Assembly: GCF_913776015.1 (NCBI RefSeq)
Contig: NZ_CAJYMD010000066.1
Location: 37,156 to 101,155, forward strand
From: an uncultured Oxalicibacterium sp.
Lineage (GTDB): Bacteria; Pseudomonadota; Gammaproteobacteria; Burkholderiales; Burkholderiaceae_D
Length of the DNA: 64,000 nucleotides
Direction: 5' to 3'
Shown here: positions 19,053-27,925 of the stretch, piece after piece
Position numbering within the stretch: the stretch's first letter is position 1
Layout: each line of letters begins with the position of its first letter
The notes under the pieces: generated by a model
Databases searched by the model: none
The model's input: only the letters and a program-made list of their open reading frames with translations
Told to the model about the DNA's origin: nothing
Program-made: the position numbers and the translations under genes

Positions 19053-19079
19053 TTATTGATATATTTAAAGTATCAATAA
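19053..19079. promoter_or_regulatory. Palindromic LysR-type operator in the ilvD/lysR divergent region
   Basis: TTATTGATA, nine bases, and TATCAATAA make a perfect 9-9-9 inverted repeat about 20 bp before the regulator ATG. It contains the ATTGAT/ATCAAT half-sites expected of a LysR box. It likely serves autoregulation and control of ilvD. Confidence 0.7.
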
Positions 19080-19097
19080 GCCATTCGCGTTCGCCTC

Positions 19098-19991
19098 ATG
19101 AATATCGAACTCCGCCAGTTACGTTATTTCCTCACGGTTGCCGAAGAAATGCATTTCGGCCGCGCCGCACAGCGCCTGCACATGACGCAGCCACCGCTGT
19201 CGTTGGCGATCCGCTCACTGGAAAATTCGCTAGGCACCGCCCTATTCCGCCGCAATAGCCGCAGCGTGTCGCTGACGCCAGCCGGGGTCGCGCTGCTGCC
19301 AGAAGCACAGCGCATCCTGCAACAGACGGCAGCGCTGCCGGATCTGCTGCGACGTGCAAGTTCCGGCGCATCGGGCACGCTGTCGCTGGCGTTCGTCTCG
19401 ACCGCCGACTACAGCGTGCTGCCCGCCTTCCTGCGCGAATTCCGCGAAACCTATCCGGCTGTCGAAATCGATCTGCGCGAAGCCACCACCGATGTGCAGT
19501 TGGAAGAACTGCTGCAAGGCCGCATCGACGTCGGCCTGCTGATTCCGCCCTTGCCCGAGAAAGCGTGGCTGGAAATCGATTATCTGCCCGTGCTTTCTGA
19601 ACCTTTGATCCTGGCCGTGCCCAAAGGATTGCCTGCCGTGCGCGGCAACGCGAAAGCCGCGCTGGAAACGCTGAGTGACCAGCCGCTGATCATCTTTCCG
19701 CGTCGCATCGCCCCTGCCCTGCACGATGCCATCCTCGCCTGCTATCACGAAGCGGGGCTGACACCGCGCATCGGACAGGAAGCGATCCAGATGCAGACCA
19801 TCATCGGCCTGGTCTCGGCCGGCATGGGCATCGCGCTTGTGCCACAATCCGTATCCAACCTGAAGCGGCCCGGTGTCGAATATCGTGAACTGACGAACCG
19901 CACGCCGCTGGTGGAAACGGGATTAGCCTGGCGGCGCGACAATGCCTCGCCCGTACTGCACGCCTTCCTGGAATTACTGAGAAAGACATAG
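19098..19991 (+). CDS. LysR-family transcriptional regulator
   Basis: This is a DNA-binding regulator of 297 residues. The winged helix-turn-helix occupies about residues 1-62 (LRQLRYFLTVAEEMHFGRAA through RRNSRSVSLTPAG). The substrate-binding domain runs from about 90 to the end (GTLSLAFVSTADYSVLPAFL, GIALVPQSVSNL). The gene is divergent from ilvD across 117 bp containing a perfect palindrome, so ilvD is the most likely target. Downstream, lgt starts three bases after the stop and is probably co-transcribed. Confidence 0.92.
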   Translation: MNIELRQLRYFLTVAEEMHFGRAAQRLHMTQPPLSLAIRSLENSLGTALFRRNSRSVSLTPAGVALLPEAQRILQQTAALPDLLRRASSGASGTLSLAFVSTADYSVLPAFLREFRETYPAVEIDLREATTDVQLEELLQGRIDVGLLIPPLPEKAWLEIDYLPVLSEPLILAVPKGLPAVRGNAKAALETLSDQPLIIFPRRIAPALHDAILACYHEAGLTPRIGQEAIQMQTIIGLVSAGMGIALVPQSVSNLKRPGVEYRELTNRTPLVETGLAWRRDNASPVLHAFLELLRKT

Positions 19992-19994
19992 AAC

Positions 19995-20822
19995 ATGCTG
20001 ATTCACCCGATGCCTGACCCGATCGCGATTTCGATCGGCCCGATCGCCATTCACTGGTACGGCCTGATGTACCTCGCCGCCTTCTTGCAGTTTGTCTGGC
20101 TGGCGCGCATTCGCATCAAGCAGCCGCAAATCGTGCGAGCGGGCTGGACCAGGGACGACATCGAAGACATGCTGTTCTATGGCGTGGTCGGCGTGATCGT
20201 CGGCGGGCGACTTGGCGAAGTGCTGTTCTATGCGCCAGCCTATTACTTCGCCAATCCGCTCGAAATCTTCAAGGTGTGGAAAGGCGGTATGTCCTTCCAT
20301 GGCGGCTTCCTCGGCGTCTTGCTGATGATGGGCGTCTGGGCCCGCAAGAAAGACCGCAACGTGCTCGACGTCTGGGATTTCATCGCGCCGATGGTGCCGC
20401 TCGGTTACGCCTTTGGCCGTCTCGGCAATTTCATCAACGCCGAACTGCCGGGCCGCATTGCCGATCCGTCGCTACCGTGGGCCATGATCTGGCCGAACGT
20501 CGATAACCAGCCGCGTCACCCGTCGCCGCTGTATCAGGCGTCCATCGATGGCGTGCTGCTGTTTATCATCCTGTGGCTGTTCTCGCGCAAGGAACGTCCG
20601 CGCATGGCGGTCGGTGGCATGTTCTCGCTGCTGTACGGTTGTGCGCGCTTCTTCACCGAATACTTCCGCACACCTGATTACGAAGTCCATTTTGGTCCTG
20701 TCACAATTTCAGCCGGGCAGATGCTGTCTATACCGCTGATTGCGTTGGGTATCGTGATGCTGATCATTGCGTATCGCACGCCAAAGTATCCGGCCACCCG
20801 CGTACAACCAGCCAAAAGCTGA
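19995..20822 (+). CDS. lgt: Prolipoprotein diacylglyceryl transferase Lgt
   Basis: This is an inner-membrane enzyme of 275 residues that transfers diacylglycerol from phosphatidylglycerol to the lipobox cysteine of prolipoproteins. The signature GRLGNFINAELPGR is present. The N-terminal IGPIAIHWYGLMYLAAF, the GGRLGEVLFY loop and the HGGFLG segment all match Lgt. Seven membrane spans are expected. The gene begins three bases after the LysR stop. It is essential in most Gram-negative bacteria, so linkage to the regulator may be only transcriptional. Confidence 0.96.
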   Translation: MLIHPMPDPIAISIGPIAIHWYGLMYLAAFLQFVWLARIRIKQPQIVRAGWTRDDIEDMLFYGVVGVIVGGRLGEVLFYAPAYYFANPLEIFKVWKGGMSFHGGFLGVLLMMGVWARKKDRNVLDVWDFIAPMVPLGYAFGRLGNFINAELPGRIADPSLPWAMIWPNVDNQPRHPSPLYQASIDGVLLFIILWLFSRKERPRMAVGGMFSLLYGCARFFTEYFRTPDYEVHFGPVTISAGQMLSIPLIALGIVMLIIAYRTPKYPATRVQPAKS

Positions 20823-20867
20823 TCTGGCAACGCAACCCAGAACAACGAAACCGGTTTGTTTCCTCTC

Positions 20868-21518
20868 ATGGATTTCTGGTCTTTCTTCACCCGGCTGGCG
20901 GATACCAACTTCACGCTGCCGGTCGCGCTGCTGATCAGTGTATGGCTGGCCGCCGCACGCGAGTGGCGCTTGGCAACGTGGTGGTTGATGCTGTTTGGCT
21001 TCGGCCTGTTTCTCGTTACGGCAACCAAGGTGGCTTACGTCGGTTGGGGTATCGGCATTGCTGCCGTCGACTTCCACGGCTTCAGCGGTCATGCAATGCG
21101 TGCCGCAACAATTGCGCCACCATTTGCCTACCTGCTGGCCCAACGGTGCACAAGCAGTGTGCGCGCCACGGCAGTCATCGCTGCCATCGTCTTTGCCATC
21201 GCCATTTGCGTCTCGCGACTCGTACTGGGCGTACATTCGGTTTCCGAAGCGATCAGCGGCTTGCTGCTCGGCTTCCTGCTTGCATTCACTTTCATCGCCA
21301 TCAGCCAACGCCATGCAGGCATTGCCTTCACACGCCAGTACTTGATCCTGGGCGCGTTGCTGTTACTGCCAATTCTGAATGCTCGCCCGGCACCGACTCA
21401 AGGTTGGATCGAACACGTCGCAACGCACTTGGCAGGAGAAGCGAATCGCGACGCCATTCTTCAGCGCATGGGCAAACTGCCTCCAAATGATACGCCCGAC
21501 ACCGCCATACAGCGTTAA
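20868..21518 (+). CDS. PAP2-superfamily phosphatase
   Basis: This is an inner-membrane phosphatase of 216 residues. The PAP2 motifs are recognisable: FSGHAMRAA corresponds to the central PSGH-type motif, and SRLVLGVHSVSE is the C-terminal SRxxxGxHxxxD motif, with Glu in place of the usual final Asp. Such enzymes remove phosphate from lipid pyrophosphates or phosphatidic acid. The ATG at 20868 is chosen because it starts MDFWSFFTRLAD without the short TTG leader used by the track. It lies 45 bp after lgt on the same strand and may be in the same unit. Confidence 0.82.
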   Translation: MDFWSFFTRLADTNFTLPVALLISVWLAAAREWRLATWWLMLFGFGLFLVTATKVAYVGWGIGIAAVDFHGFSGHAMRAATIAPPFAYLLAQRCTSSVRATAVIAAIVFAIAICVSRLVLGVHSVSEAISGLLLGFLLAFTFIAISQRHAGIAFTRQYLILGALLLLPILNARPAPTQGWIEHVATHLAGEANRDAILQRMGKLPPNDTPDTAIQR

Positions 21519-21564
21519 ACCTGAATTCACACACCATCGATCAATCCCGCAATAATTGATAGCT

Positions 21565-21594
21565 CCAAAACAAAAAGCCCGCGTGAGCGGGCTT
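21565..21594 (-). terminator. Intrinsic terminator of the NDP-sugar pyrophosphorylase gene
   Basis: AAGCCCGC, a 4-base loop and GCGGGCTT are followed on the minus strand by TTTGTTTT, about 40 bases beyond the stop of the minus-strand gene. Confidence 0.85.
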
Positions 21595-21636
21595 CTATGA
21601 AAATGTCTCTTGGTGCGCCGATCGCACCAGAGAAGA

Positions 21637-22791
21637 TCAGGCTACGGCAACCGCCTTGGCCTGTTTGATTGCCGTGCGTGAACTGCCACGACGATCGCGT
21701 GCATCACGCCATGCTTCGGTTTCACTTTCCGAAATATGTTGCATCTTGCCTTCGCGCGTGACCGAGTAGTTACGATGCACAACCAACTCGTTCATCTTAG
21801 AGCCCGGCGACACGCGCGTGTACTCGAACAACACGCTACGCTCGACATGTGCACCCGCACAAATCTGACTGCCATGACCGATCCAGGTTGGGCCGATGAT
21901 CGTCGCCCCTGCCTCAATGTGGGTGCCGGACCCGATGTAGACAGGACCTTCAATGGTCGTGCCTTCCCAATCGATGCGCGTATTAAGGCCGACCCACAAA
22001 CCTTCGCGAATCTGCGTACCAGGCATCGTCATGTGTGCCAGTTCGCCTTGCAACACGCTTTGCGATACTGCCCAGTAGTCGCGAATATTGCCGATGTCGA
22101 TCCAGTTGAAGAAACGCTTTTGTGCGTAGAACGGCATGCCCTTTTCCACCAGCAGCGGGAAAAGCTGCGAGCCGATGTCGAATTCGGTATCAGGTGGAAT
22201 CAGTTTCAGCACTTCCGGTTCCATGATATAGATACCGGTACTGGCAAACAGCGATTTGGCTTCTTCCGGCTTTGGTTTTTCCTGGAATGACTGGACGCGA
22301 CCCTGTTCATCCATCACGACCATACCGTAGTCGGCCGCTTTTTCGCGCTCGACTTCTTTGGTAATGATGCTGACCATGGCCCCTTTTCGGCGATGTTCGA
22401 ACAAGGCTGACTTGATATCCAGATCGATCAACGCGTCACCGCAAATAACCAGCGTCGTTTCATCGAAGAAATTGCCGAATTCCTGAATTTTCTTCATACC
22501 GCCGGCAGAGCCGATCGGCTTCGGCATGACTTCACCGTTTTCATCCATGAAACCTTCAAAGGAATAGCCGATCTGCGCACCGAAACGCTGACCTTCACCA
22601 AAATATTCCTCGATCTTGTGGTGAAGATAGCTGACATTAACCATGATGTCGCGAATGCCGAACTTCACCAGATGTTCAACCAGATATTCCATCACCGGCT
22701 TACCGAGGATGGGAATCATCGGTTTGGGTAGTTCATAAGTGAGAGGCTGGACACGGGTGCCCTTGCCTGCTGCAAGAATCATTGCTTTCAT
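21637..22791 (-). CDS. NDP-sugar pyrophosphorylase (mannose-1-phosphate guanylyltransferase-like)
   Basis: This 384-residue protein has an N-terminal nucleotidyltransferase domain and a C-terminal left-handed beta-helix. MKAMILAAGKGTRVQPLT is the nucleotide-binding signature and KPMIPILGKPVMEY the metal/sugar loop. The C-terminal hexapeptide repeats include EGPVYIGSGTHIEAGATIIG. It would activate a sugar-1-phosphate to an NDP-sugar for envelope polysaccharide; GDP-mannose is the nearest family match. The last 40 residues (RDARDRRGSSRTAIKQAKA) are basic and look unstructured. It is monocistronic with its own terminator. Confidence 0.85.
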   Translation of the reverse strand: MKAMILAAGKGTRVQPLTYELPKPMIPILGKPVMEYLVEHLVKFGIRDIMVNVSYLHHKIEEYFGEGQRFGAQIGYSFEGFMDENGEVMPKPIGSAGGMKKIQEFGNFFDETTLVICGDALIDLDIKSALFEHRRKGAMVSIITKEVEREKAADYGMVVMDEQGRVQSFQEKPKPEEAKSLFASTGIYIMEPEVLKLIPPDTEFDIGSQLFPLLVEKGMPFYAQKRFFNWIDIGNIRDYWAVSQSVLQGELAHMTMPGTQIREGLWVGLNTRIDWEGTTIEGPVYIGSGTHIEAGATIIGPTWIGHGSQICAGAHVERSVLFEYTRVSPGSKMNELVVHRNYSVTREGKMQHISESETEAWRDARDRRGSSRTAIKQAKAVAVA

Positions 22792-23161
22792 GTTCTCCCT
22801 CTGCTTTTTTTCAATAGGTTAGGAATACAAATCGATAGCATCAGCCGTGCATAACGGCGTCATTGCTACGACAGGGAAATTGTGTGATACGCCAGAGGCG
22901 GCGCTTTCTGAAGGGAAGATAACCGGAGATGAAATAAGACCCTTGCCGAAAAAGCCAGTAGCAGCGTCACGATAACGCCTTTGCTGCTCCACACTGGTCT
23001 TGGCCAAGGGAATGTTCATGTTTCTTACCTGATCAACCGCATCGTTATACTTCTATAAAGATTATTTAAGCAGCACAAAGTTCATTCTGCCGTGCGCTAA
23101 CGCACGCTTGCAAGGGAAATTGTTTCGCATTTGCAGCATCATCGGCGTCTGGCAATTTCCC
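22792..23161. other. Intergenic region upstream of the pyrophosphorylase gene
   Basis: This 370-base stretch holds only one weak small ORF on the minus strand (listed separately) and A/T-rich sequence near 23040-23075 that may carry a promoter. No RNA gene or repeat was recognised. Confidence 0.4.
22819..23019 (-). CDS. Possible small protein, hypothetical
   Basis: This 66-codon ORF starts MNIPLAKTSVEQQRRYRDAA with AGG about eight bases before the ATG. It ends 28 bp before the pyrophosphorylase start. It has no recognisable domain, membrane segment or signal peptide. Position and spacing are compatible with a leader gene of the same transcript, but chance cannot be excluded. Confidence 0.3.
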   Translation of the reverse strand: MNIPLAKTSVEQQRRYRDAATGFFGKGLISSPVIFPSESAASGVSHNFPVVAMTPLCTADAIDLYS

Positions 23162-23620
23162 TCACAGCATTTTTTTGACAAGATAATTCCATTCGCATTT
23201 CGTCACCGGCGTAATGGAGAGACGACTGCCTTTCTGCAGTACCTGCATCGTCTCCAGCGCTGACGCAGCACGCATCTCGGCCAACGGCACCAGTCGCGTT
23301 TTTTTGAGCGCGCGCACGTCTACCAGCATCCAGCGCGGATTTTCACGCGTGGCTTTGGGATCGTAATAAGGACTGTGAGGATCGAACTGCGTTTCATCAG
23401 GGTAGGGTGTGCTCGCCACCTCGGCCAGCCCGGCGATGCCTGGCTCGGGGCAACTGGAGTGGTAGAACAACACGCCATCACCGATCTGCATGGTGTCGCG
23501 CATGAAGTTGCGTGCCTGATAGTTGCGTACACCGGTCCACGGCACGGTCTGGCCCGGCGCGGCAAGGGCATCGTCAATGCTGACTTCGTCAGGTTCGGAT
23601 TTCATGAGCCAGTAACGCAT
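23162..23620 (-). CDS. EVE-domain protein
   Basis: This 152-residue protein begins MRYWLMKSEPDEVSIDD and continues with WTGVRNYQARNFMRDTMQIGDGVLFYHS, the EVE fold signature. EVE domains belong to the PUA-like group that binds modified bases in RNA or DNA. The protein is a stand-alone EVE protein like those near ribonucleoprotein or zapA/6S loci in many proteobacteria. The ATG at 23620 has AGGAAA upstream, and the longer track start adds a non-homologous leader. It lies directly downstream of the 6S RNA terminator. Confidence 0.9.
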   Translation of the reverse strand: MRYWLMKSEPDEVSIDDALAAPGQTVPWTGVRNYQARNFMRDTMQIGDGVLFYHSSCPEPGIAGLAEVASTPYPDETQFDPHSPYYDPKATRENPRWMLVDVRALKKTRLVPLAEMRAASALETMQVLQKGSRLSITPVTKCEWNYLVKKML

Positions 23621-23703
23621 GATAGTTTCCTGCGAGATGAAGAACGCGTGCATGGCTAATTGCACAAGCATCATGCAAAAGCCGGACCATGATAAAACGC
23701 GCA

Positions 23704-23734
23704 TAAAAAAACGGCTGCATTTACATGCAGCCGT
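23704..23734 (-). terminator. Intrinsic terminator downstream of 6S RNA
   Basis: ACGGCTGCAT, a 4-base loop and ATGCAGCCGT form a 10-bp stem, followed on the minus strand by seven T residues. It closes the zapA/6S transcription unit. Confidence 0.9.
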
Positions 23735-23742
23735 TCATCAAT

Positions 23743-23919
23743 TAGTCCCCGCCTGTGCCGCTTTGCCGGCATCCCGAACCAAGAGGTTCAAGGTGGCCGC
23801 AGTTAGTTCAACTTCGGGTTCATCGGACTAGCGACGATCACTCCCATCGAACAAAATTCCGCGACCGCTGCGCATAAATGGTTCAAGGAATATATGGCAA
23901 TGGCGAACACCGCAGGGAA
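23743..23919 (-). ncRNA. ssrS: 6S RNA
   Basis: On the minus strand just after zapA, the segment has the 6S RNA hallmarks. A closing stem forms between UUCCCUGCGGUG at the 5' end and CACAGGCGGGGA at the 3' end. The 3' arm carries CCUUGAACCUCUUGGUUCGGG, matching the conserved 6S hairpin (ACCUUGAACCAAGGGUUCAAGG in E. coli). The length of about 177 nt and the position immediately downstream of zapA are also conserved. 6S RNA binds the sigma-70 holoenzyme as an open-promoter mimic. End positions are estimated to within a few bases. Confidence 0.85.
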
Positions 23920-23966
23920 TTGCAGTTTACCGCAATCGCCCCTTCAAAGAAAGCGTCGCAGCGTGA

Positions 23967-24278
23967 TTAAAACAGTTTTTCTTGTGGTGCGAGTGCGGTA
24001 TCCAACACCGCATGCATCGCGGAAATTTTCTGATGAACTTCCGCCATCGTCATCTCGGACAAAGGCCCTTCCGGCGTCTTGGTAGAAAGCAATTCTGCCG
24101 TCACCCCAAGTGCTGCCGTGACGGCGATGCGATCGGTCCCTTTGATTTTGCCGGCATCGCGAATGGCGCACATCTTTTCATCGAGGTAGGCAACCGCTTC
24201 GCGCAAGGCTTGCTCTTCCTCTTCCTTGCAGGCGAGCTTGTATGGCTGGCCCATGATGGACACATTGACCTGAATCAT
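23967..24278 (-). CDS. zapA: Cell division protein ZapA
   Basis: This 103-residue FtsZ-associated protein bundles FtsZ filaments at the septum. It starts MIQVNVSIMGQPYKLACKEE, the conserved ZapA beta-strand segment, followed by LREAVAYLDEKM and a C-terminal coiled-coil-like helix. Its ATG overlaps the stop of the upstream coiled-coil gene (ATGA), and 6S RNA follows, the standard genomic arrangement. Confidence 0.95.
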   Translation of the reverse strand: MIQVNVSIMGQPYKLACKEEEEQALREAVAYLDEKMCAIRDAGKIKGTDRIAVTAALGVTAELLSTKTPEGPLSEMTMAEVHQKISAMHAVLDTALAPQEKLF

Positions 24279-24493
24279 GCTGCCTCTTCCTTCTGTTCTT
24301 CTGGTGCGGGGATTTTTTCGAGCAGCGCTGCCACGCGATCGTGCGCTTCCTGCATGCGTCGCGCGAGTTCGGCGTTTTCTTCGGACAATGCAGACGAACG
24401 CAAACGCAACTCGGCGTTTTCACTGCGCAGCGACTGTGTCAGCGCGGCCAGTTGTTCGATCTTTTCGGAAAGGGTATGGAAGTCGGAAATCAT
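24275..24493 (-). CDS. Small coiled-coil protein, ZapB-like
   Basis: This 72-residue protein is almost entirely one predicted coiled coil (LSEKIEQLAALTQSLRSENAEL, then ALSEENAELARRMQEAHDRV). It resembles the small ZapB/TIGR02449 proteins encoded before zapA in betaproteobacteria. The ATG at 24493 (MISDFHTLSEKI) is preferred to the track start at 24547, which adds a non-coiled leader. Its stop overlaps the zapA start, so it is translationally coupled. A role at the Z-ring is inferred from context. Confidence 0.82.
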   Translation of the reverse strand: MISDFHTLSEKIEQLAALTQSLRSENAELRLRSSALSEENAELARRMQEAHDRVAALLEKIPAPEEQKEEAA

Positions 24494-24643
24494 GCCGCAA
24501 CTATAGTGGCGCAGGCTGGCGAGCGCAATAGATGCAATGAGACGCACCCGCTTTTTTGCACAATGCTGACAATTGTTGAGAAATCACTCGACTTGTCTGC
24601 ATGTTCTTGCAAAGAGCGTTGCCACAGCCTCAATCCATTTCCG

Positions 24644-27600
24644 TCAATCGATTTCGATCAACTGCCCGTCCACGGTAATCAACGCCGTGCGAATCGGCAC
24701 GTTTTGAAATACCAGCGAAGCAGCCGTGCGATAACGCGCCAGTTGCTGCGCATAAGCCAGTCGCTCGCTGTCGAGCAGATTGCGTTTGTAATCGAGAATC
24801 CACAGCGCATCGTCGAACATGACAATGCGATCGAAACGCGCAGTGCCGTCATCGGTAACGATTTCCATCTCATTGCGCGCAAAACGATATTGCGCCGGAT
24901 CGAAAAACTGTGCCAAAGCCGGCTGCGACACAATGGCTTGTGCCTGTGCGCTGACAATTTCTGCCAGCGCCGGTTTGCAAGGTAGCCAGGCTGCAACGAT
25001 TGCCGGATCGATCGCAGCCAGCGGCCATTGCGAACGATGCGTGAGTCTTTCCATCAACGCATGCAAGGCAATGCCTTCGTCGATTTCTTCGGATGCAACG
25101 GGCGCGGGCATCGCCATCGTCTCAGGCGGCATGGGCGGCGGCGCAAAAACCGGCCAGTCAAATTCAATGCCCTGCTCGGTTGCAAACTCTTCTGCACCCT
25201 GATCAACCGGTGCACGCGTTTCACTTGCGGCAAAGCGCGCGTACCAACTGTCTTCCTTGATGCCTTTGCTGCCGTTGGCGACGCCACTGACGATCAACAG
25301 ATGGCGCGCGCGCGTGGCAGCTACATAGAGAAGATTCCAGTTTTCCTGCTCCCCCAAACGTTCTTCTTCTTCAAACAAGTCATTGCGGGCGGCGCCGCGC
25401 TCGTTCTTGCGATGATAGGCAGAGAAATGTGTGGGATGCGGACTGCCCTGCGGCCAGTCGCACAGGATGCCGAGGCTGTCTGCCGCATCCGTACTGTGAT
25501 TCGTGTCCAGCATGACGACGATGGATGCTTCCAGCCCCTTAGCACCATGAATCGTCAGAATGCGTACGGCATCGGCCGCTGCATCGATATCCGCTTCGTT
25601 CGGTGCATCGCTTTCCGCCGACGAACGCAAGCGTCGCAGCGCATCGATGAAACGTGGCAGGCTCGGATAACGACCGGCATCCATGTTCAGCGCCAATTCG
25701 GTAAATGCTTCGATATTGCCGCACACCTGACTGCGCACCAGCGGCGAAGCTGCTTGCACGTAGCGCTCGACAATCTGGCCTTCATGCAGGATGCGATCGA
25801 GCAAATCATGCACGGGCAGATGCGGCATTACTTCCAGCCAACGTTGCAACAAGGCCTGGCCGCGTTGTAATGCGGGCGATGTCAAGCCCGTTACTGCCTG
25901 GCAGAGACGGTCCCACCAACTGCGCTCCGCTTTGTCATTTCTCTCCGCCAGTGAAATCAGGTCTTCGTCGTCGGCACCGACAATCGGCGACTTCAGCACA
26001 TGCGCCAATGCCAGATCGTCATGCGGCGTGATCAGGAAGGTCAACAAGGCGATCAGATCGGCGATTTCAAGCGAATCGAGCAAACCGCCGCGACGATCGG
26101 AAGCAAAAGGAATCCCGACTTCGCGCAGCGCGGTTTCGTAGGCGTTCAGATGCGTGCGTTTCTTGACCAGCAACATGACATCGGACCAGCGCGTACCAGG
26201 CCGTTGCATCATGGCTTCCCTCAAGGCGCGCGCTACCTGTTGCCCCTCTTCCAGACGACGCGCATCCTCTTCCTCTTCACGCGCCGTGGTCAGTGGATCG
26301 CGCAATTGCGCAGGCGTCCAGACTGCTTTTTCTGTATCTTCTTGCTCGATCAGCGGCAGACGCCATACCGTGCCTTCGTCTGCATTCAGTGTCGTCTGTG
26401 CGTGATAAAGCGGATTGTCTTGCAAGGCAAGATTGATGGCATCAACGATACCGGCCGCATTGCGTCGCGTCTGGTTGGTGCGCAGAGCGGCGGCCCCCTG
26501 TTGCGTCAGCAGATCAAGCGCGGCGCGGAACACACGCGGTTCGGCACGACGAAAACGGTAAATCGATTGTTTGGGGTCGCCGACCACGAACATGCTGGGT
26601 CGTTGCACATCGTCGCCGTAAGCCGCCAGCCATGCCTGCACGATGTTCCATTGCAACGGATTGGTGTCCTGAAATTCGTCAAGCAGCACGTGGCGATAAC
26701 GGGCATCGAGACGGCTTTGCAGATAGGCTGCATGCTCGCTGTTGGCCAGCAGACGCCACGCATGCCATTCGAGATCGGCAAAGTCGAATACACGCTGCTC
26801 GGCCTTCACACTCTGATAAATATCGAGATATGCACTGCCGACAGTGAACAGGGCTTCGTTGAAGGCGAAGACGCGCTTCTCGTTGCTGCGCTGCATGCAA
26901 TGCATAAGCGCTTGGCCCAGTTGTTCAAATTCTGTCTGGAATGCCTGCATGCCGTCTTCACCCAACGCCGCGATGACCGCCTTGGTCAAATCTTTGGTCA
27001 CACGATTTTTGCGCGGCTTGCCGCTGGTATCGAAGAATTCATTCGCCAGCAGCGCAAAGTTCTCCAGACTTGCGCCTTCGGACAAGGGCTTCTCGATGGC
27101 TGTGGCACGTTTCTGGTTTTCGCTACTGCCCTGACCGAGCAGGCTTGCCACGCGCAACAGGCGCATATGCAATCTTTCATCCTGCCAGACAGCCAGGCGT
27201 GCATCCTGCTCAAGATCGTCACCGCACAAGGTGCGCAACATCTCAAGCGGTGCTTCGCCTGCTTCGATCGTGGCCCACCATTCGGCACGCTTGTCGATAA
27301 AGCTGTTCAGCAAATCACGCACACGACCATCGCCCACATGCGCATATAAGGTCAGCAAGGCTTGCTTGACGGCCGCCTGTTCGTCCTGCTGCAGCAATTG
27401 CATGAAACGGCCGTAGGTGTCGGCCGCCAGCTCGCCTGTCGATTCCGCCAAGCCGTAACCATGCGGCACGCCGGACGCCAGTGGCGCAATCTGGATCAGG
27501 CGCAAGAACCAGCTATGGAAAGTATCGATCGACAAACCCTGCGGACTGCGCAACACGCGATCATACAAAGCACGTGCCTGCGGCAACATGGTCGGTAGCT

Positions 27601-27925
27601 CGGCTTCGGCAATACCACGCTCGCAGAGCAGCACCCTGGCCTTGTCGTCATCGGCAACGGCGAGTTCTTCGAGTAGCTGCAACAAGCGCTCGTGCATCTC
27701 CTGCGCCGCCTTGCGTGTGAAGGTAATGGCCAGTACCTGCGCCGGTTCGGCCCCGGCCAGCAGCAAACGCAGGATGCGTGCAACCAGCAGCCATGTCTTG
27801 CCGCTACCGGCGCACGCCTCGACCACCACGGAACGTGCAGGATCACACGCCGTTGCCACAAACTGCGCAGCATCAACCGGCTGCTGGTTGATTTCATAGG
27901 CGCGAGGCATATCGTGCATCACCAT
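24644..27925 (-). CDS. AddA-like UvrD-family helicase/nuclease
   Basis: This 1093-residue ATP-dependent DNA helicase-exonuclease should act with the AddB-like protein upstream to resect double-strand breaks for RecA. The helicase motifs are ACAGSGKTWLL (Walker A, about residue 35), VLLDEFQDTNPLQW, VVGDPKQSIYRFRRAEP and LTIHGAKGLEAS. A C-terminal RecB-type nuclease has ARFDRIVMFDDALWILDYKRN. I chose the ATG at 27925, which overlaps the addB-like stop by seven bases (ATGGTGA) and has GGGAG upstream. The family is AddA rather than RecB by partner type, although naming in betaproteobacteria varies. Confidence 0.9.
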   Translation of the reverse strand: MVMHDMPRAYEINQQPVDAAQFVATACDPARSVVVEACAGSGKTWLLVARILRLLLAGAEPAQVLAITFTRKAAQEMHERLLQLLEELAVADDDKARVLLCERGIAEAELPTMLPQARALYDRVLRSPQGLSIDTFHSWFLRLIQIAPLASGVPHGYGLAESTGELAADTYGRFMQLLQQDEQAAVKQALLTLYAHVGDGRVRDLLNSFIDKRAEWWATIEAGEAPLEMLRTLCGDDLEQDARLAVWQDERLHMRLLRVASLLGQGSSENQKRATAIEKPLSEGASLENFALLANEFFDTSGKPRKNRVTKDLTKAVIAALGEDGMQAFQTEFEQLGQALMHCMQRSNEKRVFAFNEALFTVGSAYLDIYQSVKAEQRVFDFADLEWHAWRLLANSEHAAYLQSRLDARYRHVLLDEFQDTNPLQWNIVQAWLAAYGDDVQRPSMFVVGDPKQSIYRFRRAEPRVFRAALDLLTQQGAAALRTNQTRRNAAGIVDAINLALQDNPLYHAQTTLNADEGTVWRLPLIEQEDTEKAVWTPAQLRDPLTTAREEEEDARRLEEGQQVARALREAMMQRPGTRWSDVMLLVKKRTHLNAYETALREVGIPFASDRRGGLLDSLEIADLIALLTFLITPHDDLALAHVLKSPIVGADDEDLISLAERNDKAERSWWDRLCQAVTGLTSPALQRGQALLQRWLEVMPHLPVHDLLDRILHEGQIVERYVQAASPLVRSQVCGNIEAFTELALNMDAGRYPSLPRFIDALRRLRSSAESDAPNEADIDAAADAVRILTIHGAKGLEASIVVMLDTNHSTDAADSLGILCDWPQGSPHPTHFSAYHRKNERGAARNDLFEEEERLGEQENWNLLYVAATRARHLLIVSGVANGSKGIKEDSWYARFAASETRAPVDQGAEEFATEQGIEFDWPVFAPPPMPPETMAMPAPVASEEIDEGIALHALMERLTHRSQWPLAAIDPAIVAAWLPCKPALAEIVSAQAQAIVSQPALAQFFDPAQYRFARNEMEIVTDDGTARFDRIVMFDDALWILDYKRNLLDSERLAYAQQLARYRTAASLVFQNVPIRTALITVDGQLIEID

